NCBI RefSeq assembly: GCF_947166265.1
Contig: NZ_CAMVDO010000001.1
Coordinates: 124,001-188,000, forward strand
Source: an uncultured Fibrobacter sp.
GTDB taxonomy: Bacteria; Fibrobacterota; Fibrobacteria; Fibrobacterales; Fibrobacteraceae
Length of the DNA stretch: 64,000 nt
Reading direction: 5' to 3'
A program made the translations under genes and the position numbers. The notes beneath the pieces were generated by a model. It had not been told where the DNA came from and ran no database searches. It worked only from the letters and a program-made list of their open reading frames with translations. This document shows, piece by piece, positions 27,361-35,225 of the stretch. Position 1 is the stretch's first letter. Every line of letters starts with the position of its first letter.

Positions 27361-28284
27361 TTACATTTCGAGTTGGCTACGAAGAACAACGACGTCTTCC
27401 AAAGAAAGCCCCGTGGCCGCGACAATTTTCTCGTCAGAATCACCGAGTTTTATCAGATTTTTCGCAATTTCACGAGTACGATCTTCAATCTTCGCATTGA
27501 TATCTTCCGCGAATTCCTTGAAGATGCCGCGCCTCATGGCGTTATGATCCCAGATTTTGTGATACATATCCCGATAAACCTCGAACTCTCTCTTGGAAAA
27601 CTTAGACACTTTTGCGCTTTCTGTCAAGTCCTTGAATTTTTCTTCGTTCAACTCCGCAGGAAGTTCCTTGAGACGATTCAAATAGCGAAAGAAAAACAGC
27701 CACTTGCTCAGGTCGCTAGACGTCTTTTCAATAAAGAAAGGAACCTTTGAAAGTTCAATAGCGGTAAAGTTGTAGGTGTCTACAAGCTGTTCCCCGCTTT
27801 CCAAATCAATTACCGTCCCCCGATGGACAGCACGTTCATCGGGGAAAACCGAGAAACGCGTCAGCGCAATCACGTAAGTCGGCTGAATATCGTAATCCCA
27901 ATCCTGACCGGGTTCGGCCTGATTTGCCACCATCTCGCTCGCATAGAACGCAAGACGCTTCATGAAGTTATCCACTTCGCGAATCTGCACTTCAATTTCA
28001 ATCAAATCACCCGCATCGTCCTTACAATGCAAATCAAAAATCGCCGTACGAGACGCCTTACTTCCACTCAGGTTTTTCGCCACATTACGGGTCCATACGT
28101 TTTTGATGGGCAACTTGAGTTGCGGTTCAAGTAAGTCATTCAGCAAATTTATGAGATTTTGCCGACTGGTAGGCTTGTCTGGGTCAAAGGCCTTCTTGAA
28201 CGCCAAATCAACAAGCAGATTTGCGTACGGGCTCATTTCGCCCGGTTTCACGATACAGTCCTTAAAGGACTTACTTTCTTTCAT
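27361..28284 (-). CDS. Rpn family recombination-promoting nuclease / PD-(D/E)XK transposase-like protein
   Basis: A 307-residue protein of the Rpn/PDDEXK_9 group, restriction-like nucleases often labelled transposases. The N-terminus MSPYANLLVDLAFKKAF is typical of the family. The catalytic core is seen at TAIFDLHCKDDAGDLIEIEVQ (about residues 79-99, one residue over a short quote; key residues are Asp83 and the Glu-x-Gln of IEVQ). Then come the family's FYASEMV and TYVIALTRFSVF. Rpn proteins nick DNA and have been linked to RecA-independent recombination and phage defence. GGAAGGAG precedes the start. It is downstream of, but not overlapping, the methylase-helicase-nuclease operon and has its own terminator. 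Confidence 0.8.
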   Translation of the reverse strand: MKESKSFKDCIVKPGEMSPYANLLVDLAFKKAFDPDKPTSRQNLINLLNDLLEPQLKLPIKNVWTRNVAKNLSGSKASRTAIFDLHCKDDAGDLIEIEVQIREVDNFMKRLAFYASEMVANQAEPGQDWDYDIQPTYVIALTRFSVFPDERAVHRGTVIDLESGEQLVDTYNFTAIELSKVPFFIEKTSSDLSKWLFFFRYLNRLKELPAELNEEKFKDLTESAKVSKFSKREFEVYRDMYHKIWDHNAMRRGIFKEFAEDINAKIEDRTREIAKNLIKLGDSDEKIVAATGLSLEDVVVLRSQLEM

Positions 28285-28427
28285 TTTTCACTCCTTCCGC
28301 CTACAAGCATAAAAAGGCGGAGCTTAACGGTCAATAGCTCAAAATAGGTAAATACACATTTGAGCACTAGCAAATATAAATCAAGAAGAAATGATTGTCA
28401 AGAGGTTAGGGCAAATTATTTTCATAA

Positions 28428-28454
28428 AATTTTGCAAGTGGCACTTGCAAAATT
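28428..28454 (-). terminator. perfect 13-bp stem palindrome ending the helicase-nuclease operon
   Basis: AATTTTGCAAGTG-(one base)-CACTTGCAAAATT, followed on the minus strand by TTATG with several T. It is 57 bp past the GIY-YIG stop codon, as expected for the terminator of that operon. Confidence 0.7.
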
Positions 28455-28510
28455 GGTTCACTTCTAAATTACACTACGTACAACGTCTTTTGGAAATCGG
28501 TGAAGAAAAC

Positions 28511-29722
28511 TTACCGTTCCACTATCTGCTGTATTTTGGCATCGTAGCGGTATTTGACGATCTGCCCCGTGATTATCATTTCAACAGCTCGTTCTATAAC
28601 TGGGAGCGGGACAACAAACCATTCCTTCGGGACATGGCGACGACCTTTTTCATCAAACACATCCACATTCAAACAGCAGGTTCCAAAGAAATTATGAATC
28701 AACTGTTCAAATTTTTGAGGATTCATGTTGAAGCATTTCCAACTCGTAACATGCTTAACGGGGGCCATCAAATATGTTGGCTCCATTTCAGCATTCTTAA
28801 TGCGCTCCTGAACAGATGTCGTGCAGAATCCAATTTTATACAAATTTTCGATGCTAGAAATATTCGGGTCACGACTCAGTGATTTACAGACATAAATAAA
28901 ACCACAAGCCTGGTCATTCTCGTTTATTCCACCAAGCATGTTTTCGACTTCATTGGCTACATCTTCGCTGCTTTCCGTTACCGTTTTTCCATTCAAGTAG
29001 AGCAGTTTTTCAACTGATCGTTTGAGAAGTGCCGCTTCAGTTCCATTTTCAAAAATACAGCGGGTTCGTCCATTCTTGTAAATATGTTTGCCCTCAGGCG
29101 TCACACCGTCATATTGCGAAATTTCAATACTTTCGACAAAGAACAACAAACCGTTATAAACGTAATATCCGCCTGCTTTCAAATCAGAAAGTTTAGAGCC
29201 GATAAGTTTTCTTTTGCCCGCCTTCAAATCCTGCTGAACACGTATAAAATTAGATTCGTATTTTGCAAAATCCTTGCACGGCGTTCTTTGAGCAACAAAA
29301 TCAGCCTCATCTCGGCCAATCGCTTTCTTTACCGCAGGGCGCAAAGCAAATATAGACGAATCTCCCCCTAGCAGCCCTAAGTCATCACCAGCCAGAATAT
29401 CATCAATACTCGCAGGAACAGTTTCTTTATTTAACTCGCCCGAACGTTTTGACACCAAGCCATGAATATCAGCATTATATATGGCTTGATTGTCCTTCAC
29501 CGCTCCGTTTCTAAATGTCTCTAGACGTTTAGCTAAGCGATACTCACCAATATCACCACTATCCGAAGATGGTTCCTTGCCGTGAGACTCATAGAACGCG
29601 TTTATTTCATACAACTCCTGCAAAAGGCGGTCATAATCCGTCGGAGCCGCACTCTTAGGCTTTACATTCAAAAGCCCATCAGGATCATTTGCAAAAATAG
29701 AATCTAGAATATCACTGGCCAT
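28511..29722 (-). CDS. GIY-YIG nuclease, T5orf172-type, of a restriction-like operon
   Basis: A 403-residue protein. The C-terminal domain (about 270-375) fits the T5orf172/GIY-YIG fold: GFIYV (274-278), LYKIGF (294-299), the catalytic-type Arg308 in QERI, and Glu339 in FEQLIHNFF, with KEWF at the end. Residues 35-73 (NAFYESHGKEP ... RLAKRLETFR) match the extreme C-terminus of the adjacent helicase in 15 of 39 positions. The central part is unassigned. It overlaps the helicase gene by 11 bp, so the two are co-translated. It is probably the DNA-cutting subunit of a system with the helicase and the methyltransferase; this is inference from context. Confidence 0.8.
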   Translation of the reverse strand: MASDILDSIFANDPDGLLNVKPKSAAPTDYDRLLQELYEINAFYESHGKEPSSDSGDIGEYRLAKRLETFRNGAVKDNQAIYNADIHGLVSKRSGELNKETVPASIDDILAGDDLGLLGGDSSIFALRPAVKKAIGRDEADFVAQRTPCKDFAKYESNFIRVQQDLKAGKRKLIGSKLSDLKAGGYYVYNGLLFFVESIEISQYDGVTPEGKHIYKNGRTRCIFENGTEAALLKRSVEKLLYLNGKTVTESSEDVANEVENMLGGINENDQACGFIYVCKSLSRDPNISSIENLYKIGFCTTSVQERIKNAEMEPTYLMAPVKHVTSWKCFNMNPQKFEQLIHNFFGTCCLNVDVFDEKGRRHVPKEWFVVPLPVIERAVEMIITGQIVKYRYDAKIQQIVER

Positions 29723-31658
29723 CTCGTTCTCTCTTCTTCTTCCGCAAATAGATCAGGCATTGAGCCAAACGGCTTTCATTAAAATCCATGGAATCAATGT
29801 TCGGTTCTTTTCCGTTCTGCTTGACAAAAGCTTGAACTTTCGGCCATAGAATAAGAGCTTCTTCGTCGGTCATTTCAATACGGGTTGATTCAATCGTCTC
29901 ACGAATCATTTTCAGCACGGCAGGTGTCACCGACTTGGAAAGAACTTCAAAAGCAGCCTGGAACGGATTTATAGAATCAATAAGGTCTATGTGAAGGTCA
30001 TCGATATTCACGAACTTATTTGCCATTCGAATAAAGCGACGATCCACACCATCTTCCCCCTTTACCGTTTCGATGGTCGACTTGCGAATTACGGAATCAA
30101 CAACAACCTGTTCGCGAAGTTCTTCAACTTCTTCATCATTCAAGTCAGGATACTTGGCACGGATGATTTTGGGGATAATGACCTTATTGATTACTTCAGG
30201 GTCACACGCCCCCGGCATTGCTGTTTGCATTGTCTTATCCTGCAATATGGTCGCCTTCAAATCATCAAGGTCAGTCTCTACAATCGCCTTAACACGCTTG
30301 GAAGTAGGTTCCTTGAAGCCTCTTATCTTGATAGTCCCCGGTTCATCCTCGTCATCGTCAGAAACTTTAGTCTTAAAATCCCATTGCGGCGCAAGAACCT
30401 GTTCCATCAAGAGTGAAGCCGTTATCGCCTTGAGCATATTATTTACTGCGACAACAACTTCATCATCCTTCGCTTCGGGCTGCGCGATCAAATTTGTGAA
30501 TTGTGCGTGAGTCTTGTTTTCACTATCACGGGTACAACGCCCGATAATTTGGATGATTTCGGTTAGAGAACCTCGATAACCTACGGTAAGGGCATGTTCG
30601 CAATAAGGCCAATCGAAACCTTCCTTTGCCATACCCAAAGCGATAATCAAGTCCATATCGTCCGGTTTCTCAATTTTTCGCAGATAATCAACAATCTTAT
30701 TGCGGTTACGCGGTTCATCGTCAACCAAGTCAGCAACCTTCAAGATTTTACCATCTTTTTTGCGGCGAACGTAAATAACACCTGTTGCAGAATCCTGTTT
30801 ATCAACAGTTCCTATGCTATCCAGGATAAAATCGACCTCGGAACGCTTGTCCTTCGTTGATTCGCCAGAATTCACATTCGGGATATGGAGAATCGTCTTC
30901 TTGTCAGTATTGAGAACCTCAGTTATGGCGCTTGTATATTTTCCTTGATAGAAATTGTACCCTATGCCAAGCGATTTCAGATACTTATAACCGTTTAATT
31001 GCTCATAATAATTGTAGGTTATCTTGGTAAATTTAGCCTCATCTTCTGCGGTAAGCACAGGCACGGAATCGCCACGGAAATACGAACCCGTCATGGCGAC
31101 AATATGCACACTAGATTTCGCCATTATTGCTCGGAGCATCTCGCCCAAGCGACTAGATTCATCGGCAGAAACATGATGAAATTCATCTATAGCAAGCAGG
31201 CAGTCGTCAAAATCCTTTTCTGGAAAGCCCTCCGTCGCAAAACGTAGCGTCGCATGGGTGCAAATAAGGATTTTTTCGTTACCATTCTTCATAAAATTTT
31301 TGAAGGCATCGACTTTTCCTGTGCTAGAATCGCTCCCTGCCGTGCACAAATTATATTCATCAGACGGGGTCCAATCAGCAAAGAATCCGTTTTTACGTAG
31401 TTCCGTAGGAGCAAAAGACGATCCGATGGAACGTTCCGGCACAGCAACGATTACCTTCTTAAGCCCCTGATGATACAATTTATCAAGAGCAATAAACATA
31501 AGGGCGCGGGATTTACCAGATGCCGGAGGCGACTTAAGCAACAAATATTGCTCTGCACGAGCCGCATAGGCCCTCGCCTGCATTTCACGCATCCCCATAG
31601 AATCCGTTCTAGAGGAATTACCTGTCTGAGCATATTCAAAATGAACAATATCTGGCAT
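29712..31658 (-). CDS. SF2 DEAD/DEAH-type helicase of a restriction-like operon
   Basis: A 648-residue ATPase. Motif I is SPPASGKS (43-50), motif II DEFHH (158-162), motif III-like MTGSY (189-193), motif V GMAKEGFDW (342-350) and motif VI QIIGRCTRD (370-378). This layout resembles the translocase subunits of type I and III restriction enzymes. The last 45 residues carry a small module (AFVKQNGKEPNIDS ... RLAQCLIYLRKK) also found at the N-terminus of the adjacent nuclease. A good GGAGG Shine-Dalgarno sequence precedes the ATG. It is the middle gene of three, 14 bp after the methyltransferase gene and overlapping the nuclease gene by 11 bp. No nuclease motif was seen within it. Confidence 0.85.
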   Translation of the reverse strand: MPDIVHFEYAQTGNSSRTDSMGMREMQARAYAARAEQYLLLKSPPASGKSRALMFIALDKLYHQGLKKVIVAVPERSIGSSFAPTELRKNGFFADWTPSDEYNLCTAGSDSSTGKVDAFKNFMKNGNEKILICTHATLRFATEGFPEKDFDDCLLAIDEFHHVSADESSRLGEMLRAIMAKSSVHIVAMTGSYFRGDSVPVLTAEDEAKFTKITYNYYEQLNGYKYLKSLGIGYNFYQGKYTSAITEVLNTDKKTILHIPNVNSGESTKDKRSEVDFILDSIGTVDKQDSATGVIYVRRKKDGKILKVADLVDDEPRNRNKIVDYLRKIEKPDDMDLIIALGMAKEGFDWPYCEHALTVGYRGSLTEIIQIIGRCTRDSENKTHAQFTNLIAQPEAKDDEVVVAVNNMLKAITASLLMEQVLAPQWDFKTKVSDDDEDEPGTIKIRGFKEPTSKRVKAIVETDLDDLKATILQDKTMQTAMPGACDPEVINKVIIPKIIRAKYPDLNDEEVEELREQVVVDSVIRKSTIETVKGEDGVDRRFIRMANKFVNIDDLHIDLIDSINPFQAAFEVLSKSVTPAVLKMIRETIESTRIEMTDEEALILWPKVQAFVKQNGKEPNIDSMDFNESRLAQCLIYLRKKKRERDGQ

Positions 31659-31672
31659 AATTTAGCCTCCGA

Positions 31673-34378
31673 TTAAACCTTTTTTGTCCGCATACCCGAC
31701 TTTTTCTGGGCTTCAAAAAATGTTTCCTTGTCCCGTTCTTCCTTAATCATCTGTTCATAAAGTTTGAACAGGAATTCAAGACGTTCCTCGTCACTCGAAA
31801 ATGGTTTTGCACGATACAATTTTTCAATGGCAAGATCGTTTGCCTCGTGTGCAGCCTTCAAATCTTCGGGCATTGACTCGGGATCGTATAAGTCAGCGAG
31901 CGTCTTTCCTGGATGATTCTCTCGAGCAGCTATAATGTCAAAAGCTTTTCGTTTAAGGACATTCTTTTGGTCTTCATTGATGTGAGGGAAAGGGAATGTA
32001 TTATAAACAAGTTGAACGGAATAACGAATACGTTCTTCCAACGTTCCTCCGACACTTCGCGCCCAAACATTATGCATTTTCGAGTTTATGACACTAAAAA
32101 TCCAGGATTCAGCATCATAGATTGCGAATGCAGCATTTGAAATAACAACCCCCGAAGAAAAAATATCCGTCGGTATATAAATTCGCTTTTCTGAAGACGT
32201 TTCAGGTAGAATAATAGAATCAGCATTTTTATATCGAATTTCACCAAATTTATATGGAGTATCAGCTAATTTTTGCGTAGCTTTTTTGGGGCTTTTTAAA
32301 CGAAATTCCCTGCATTTTTCAATGCGATTTTTTATTTCAGGATTATCTTTTAAAATTTCATATTGGCCATCTTCAATCCAAAAACAATATCGATTTACCC
32401 CATTAATAAACTCTTCCGCTCCAATATATCGTTTTATACATTGACATAATTCTGGATACCTCACAACAAGGTCTTTTTTATCATTTTCCGAAAGAGCCAA
32501 AAGACCTTTATTGTCAACAGCCTTTGACCCATAACACATTTGAGGAAAGAAACATGTCAGATTCTTATTCCGTTTTTTGATTATTATATCATCATAATCT
32601 AACAGATAGGCATTTTGATTTTTTACCAATTGTTTTCTTGATTCATGATAATGGTATTTGGGCGCATTGCTCTTATTTCTCAATCCAATAACGGTCACAG
32701 CAACACCCGCGTTATGTTGTGCATTGTTAGACCATTTGAAAGAATCATAAGAAAAGAAAATTTCTAGACCAAGTGCGAATATGTTCGGCCATAAAATGGC
32801 AACTTGTTCCCCCTGACATATTGAATTTGTGCTAACAAAAGCGAATTTGGCATTATTCTTTGAGCGAATATAATTCGTTCCTTTATAAAACCAGCAAGTA
32901 ATATAATCTAAATTTTTAAATCCTTTAACATCGCCTACAGCAATTTCTCTATCTTCTTTCTGTTTTTCATCAAGTAAGTTTCCTCCCAAATATGGAGGAT
33001 TTCCCAGCACAAAGATTTCATCGCCTTCATTTTTAGGGCAAACATCTTCCCAATCCAATCGGCACGCATTTCCTTTGACAATATGCCCCGCTTCTTTCAA
33101 GGGTAGCGTCGGGCAGAGTACACCAGTCTTATTAATGAATTCAACATTCATCTGGTGCTCGGTTAACCATAGAGAGAGTTTTGCCGTTTCACAAGCAAAA
33201 TCGTCTATTTCAATTCCATAAAAATGATCAAGATGAATTCCTGTAAGGCCTAATTCGCCTAGTTTTAAAAGAATTTCCATCTCCAGCTTACGCAATTCTT
33301 TGTAAGCAATAATCAAAAAATTTCCCGAACCGCAAGCAGGGTCGAAAACGCGAATACCACGTATACGCATCAGCAATTTTTTCAGTCTCGAAACATTAGA
33401 TCCCGCAATTTCAAATTCTTCCCGCAACTCATTCAAGAACAACGGCTCTATCACCTTCATGATATTGGGAACGCTGGTATAATGCTGCCCCAAGTTACTC
33501 CGCTGCTCCTCGTCGATAACCGTTTGGAACATAGAGCCAAAGATATCTGGATTGATATCCTTCCAATCCAATTCACCACATTCAATAATTTTGTTGCGGC
33601 TATGGGCAGAAAACTTCGGAATCTCAATGCGTGTGCGGAAAAGGCCGCCATTCACATAAGGGAACTTTTCCAAATAATCAGGCAAACCATTTCGTTTGTC
33701 AGCCGGAGTATCAAGCACAACAAAGAGACGACTCAGAAACTCATCTAAGTCCGAACCATCGTCGTGGGTTGATTTCGAAAGAGTATTTACAAACAGATTG
33801 TCCGTAAAAATTCCTGTATCTTCGGCGAAAAAACAGAAAAGTAACCTGGAGAGGAACAAGTTCAAATCGTGGGGAGTAATTGATGTATTCTCGTTATCTT
33901 TCCTGATTTCATCAAAAAGTTTCGCCATCTTGCGGGCTGCACGAACATCGGCAGGGTTTTCATCGATGTATTCCGCCTTTTCGATGCCAGCCCACGGTAG
34001 GAAGAACGCATAATGTTTGGGTAAATCCTTGTAAGGCGTTTCCAATGTATCGCCATTCTTTGTATCAACACAAAGCAGTAAATCGCCATCGGTAAGTATG
34101 ACGAACCTTTCATTATACTTGATTGCTTTCGCCGTAGCAAGAGCAACCCCGATATTCAACTCACCCTTAAAGAACGACTTATAAAGAAGTTTATCCTTCC
34201 AATTAATCTCACCGGGCCGTGTCGCACGGTTCAGCGTTCCATTCTGGAGTCTTGAAACCGATGCCTTGGGGAGACCGTACGCAAGAATCAAATCGTAGAT
34301 AAAAGATTCGTCAACGCCCTCAGGATAACGTTCGACAAGGGCAGCAACCTGGGATTCAATCTCTGATACATTCGGCAT
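31673..34378 (-). CDS. MmeI-like N6-adenine DNA methyltransferase
   Basis: A 901-residue class I methyltransferase. From the ATG at 34378 (AGGAG eight bases upstream; an in-frame TTG at 34384 is less likely) motif I is FDPACGSGNF (about 345-354) and motif IV is GNPPY (about 459-463), the gamma-class N6-adenine pattern. LGQHYTSVPNIMKVIEPLFL and GIEIDDFACETAKLSLWLTE match MmeI-type enzymes, and a target-recognition region should lie at about 600-830. MmeI itself has an N-terminal D...ExK nuclease; here the corresponding first ~150 residues show only RFVILTDGDLLLCVDTKNGD and no clear nuclease set. The gene is AT-rich compared with its surroundings and leads the operon with the helicase and GIY-YIG nuclease. 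Confidence 0.85.
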   Translation of the reverse strand: MPNVSEIESQVAALVERYPEGVDESFIYDLILAYGLPKASVSRLQNGTLNRATRPGEINWKDKLLYKSFFKGELNIGVALATAKAIKYNERFVILTDGDLLLCVDTKNGDTLETPYKDLPKHYAFFLPWAGIEKAEYIDENPADVRAARKMAKLFDEIRKDNENTSITPHDLNLFLSRLLFCFFAEDTGIFTDNLFVNTLSKSTHDDGSDLDEFLSRLFVVLDTPADKRNGLPDYLEKFPYVNGGLFRTRIEIPKFSAHSRNKIIECGELDWKDINPDIFGSMFQTVIDEEQRSNLGQHYTSVPNIMKVIEPLFLNELREEFEIAGSNVSRLKKLLMRIRGIRVFDPACGSGNFLIIAYKELRKLEMEILLKLGELGLTGIHLDHFYGIEIDDFACETAKLSLWLTEHQMNVEFINKTGVLCPTLPLKEAGHIVKGNACRLDWEDVCPKNEGDEIFVLGNPPYLGGNLLDEKQKEDREIAVGDVKGFKNLDYITCWFYKGTNYIRSKNNAKFAFVSTNSICQGEQVAILWPNIFALGLEIFFSYDSFKWSNNAQHNAGVAVTVIGLRNKSNAPKYHYHESRKQLVKNQNAYLLDYDDIIIKKRNKNLTCFFPQMCYGSKAVDNKGLLALSENDKKDLVVRYPELCQCIKRYIGAEEFINGVNRYCFWIEDGQYEILKDNPEIKNRIEKCREFRLKSPKKATQKLADTPYKFGEIRYKNADSIILPETSSEKRIYIPTDIFSSGVVISNAAFAIYDAESWIFSVINSKMHNVWARSVGGTLEERIRYSVQLVYNTFPFPHINEDQKNVLKRKAFDIIAARENHPGKTLADLYDPESMPEDLKAAHEANDLAIEKLYRAKPFSSDEERLEFLFKLYEQMIKEERDKETFFEAQKKSGMRTKKV

Positions 34379-34384
34379 AAACAA

Positions 34385-35016
34385 GGCTCCTGTTTACGCC
34401 TCTTGCCCTGACGTTCAATCCACGCTTTTAATGCAATAGAAAAAGGCGTGAGTCAATACGTTTACCACGACTGCGGCCCTAGACTAAGCCTTAACCCGAT
34501 AAACGCACGACCCACGCCCCATAAAGGGCACAATGCACCAAAGACCCAGACTGAATCTGGGCATGGACATAGCGATGCACTAGCTTGCACCAATGCATGC
34601 GTGAGCGTTCGCCTTGTTCTCGGGTTTGAAATTGTCTAGGTTTCAGTCGTGAGAACAAGAGACAAAACTCTTTATACTGATAATATAAGTAAATATGCGA
34701 GAATTAGATTGCCACAGTCCTTAAAAGGACCTTGCAATGACGTGCGAGGCGAGAGCAGCAGAATCGCATGCGAGTTCTATTGTCGAGCCGATGCAGTCAT
34801 GCGTTCTGCGCAATGGCAAAACAAGGCGTGACAAATTGGGGGGGTGGACTGGGTAAGCCGGGCGTTACGGGTGTGGCGTATGAACACCCGTTAGAAGGGG
34901 TGGCGGATGGTTCGGCAGGCTCACCAACCTTTTCCGTCACTTTTCGCCTGACGAAACAGAAGTCAGGGGGAGGCCTCCCCCATCAAACAAGAACTCTTTC
35001 CGTACAGTTCATAGGC
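34385..35016. other. gene-free region with strong stem-loops; possible structured RNA
   Basis: No convincing coding frame was found. Structures seen: CCCAGA-ctgaa-TCTGGG near 34547-34563; a GTTCTC ... GAGAAC stem with inner TTTGAAA/TTTCA pairing (34616-34656); GCAGAATCGCATG (34758-34770) with CATGCGTTCTGC (34798-34809), 12 pairs with one bulge; ACGGGTGT (34867-34874) with ACACCCGT (34884-34891); CCTGAC with GTCAGG (34947-34967); and the perfect GGGGGAGGCCTCCCCC (34966-34981). The cluster of stems between 34740 and 34985 is dense enough to suggest a non-coding RNA or a mobile-element remnant. It does not match tmRNA, RNase P RNA or SRP RNA signatures that I know. Confidence 0.4.
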
Positions 35017-35046
35017 TTGCGCAATAACGCTCCATAAATTTATATT
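35017..35046 (+). promoter_or_regulatory. possible sigma70-type promoter for a short ORF
   Basis: TTGCGC at 35017-35022 and TATATT at 35041-35046 with 18-bp spacing. They lie 32 bp upstream of a short frame that has a good Shine-Dalgarno sequence. Confidence 0.4.
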
Positions 35047-35077
35047 CCATACAGAGCCATAATTTATCGGAGGCAGG

Positions 35078-35173
35078 ATGAGCAATATGACAAACATTGC
35101 AGATACAAAAAGAGGAATGCCTTGCGACATTCCCCTATTGAAACTAGAGATCCTTCGACGGAGTTTACCCTGA
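35078..35173 (+). pseudogene. 31-codon ORF truncated by a dispersed repeat
   Basis: A frame with CGGAGGCAGG upstream starts MSNMTNIADTKRGMPCDIPL and ends after 31 codons inside a CCTTCGAC...CCTGAGCC-type repeat (35149 onward). The good promoter and ribosome site with a normal-looking N-terminus suggest a gene start cut off by the repeat. A genuine short peptide is the alternative. Confidence 0.3.
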
Positions 35174-35197
35174 GCCAGTAGAAGGGCCTGGATGACA
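35149..35197. repeat. dispersed CCTTCGAC...CCTGAGCC repeat
   Basis: ATCCTTCGACGGAGTTTACC followed by CTGAGCCAGTAGAAGGGCC and TGGATGAC. It is related to the truB insert and to 8468 and 18753. It lies just past the nuoN stop codon side of the gap. Confidence 0.55.
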
Positions 35198-35225
35198 CGT
35201 TCGCGTCACTTTTTACCGTCTGCTA

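Noticed and set aside
27361-28284. Classical transposase with insertion-sequence ends
   Set aside because: The protein is an Rpn-type nuclease. No terminal inverted repeats or target duplication were seen around it.
28511-34378. DISARM or BREX system
   Set aside because: Neither the DrmA/DrmB pair of DISARM nor PglZ/BrxC-type genes of BREX are present. Only a methylase, a helicase and a nuclease are seen.
34740-34985. Group II intron, tmRNA or RNase P RNA in the gene-free region
   Set aside because: A GTGCG word resembles a group II intron 5' end, but no domain V or reverse transcriptase was found. tmRNA and RNase P signature segments (for example a tRNA-like end or GAGGAAAGTCC) are absent.
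34768-35037. 89-codon plus-strand ORF in the same region
   Set aside because: It spans several strong stem-loops, lacks a ribosome site and has no recognised homology; more likely a chance frame through structured DNA.
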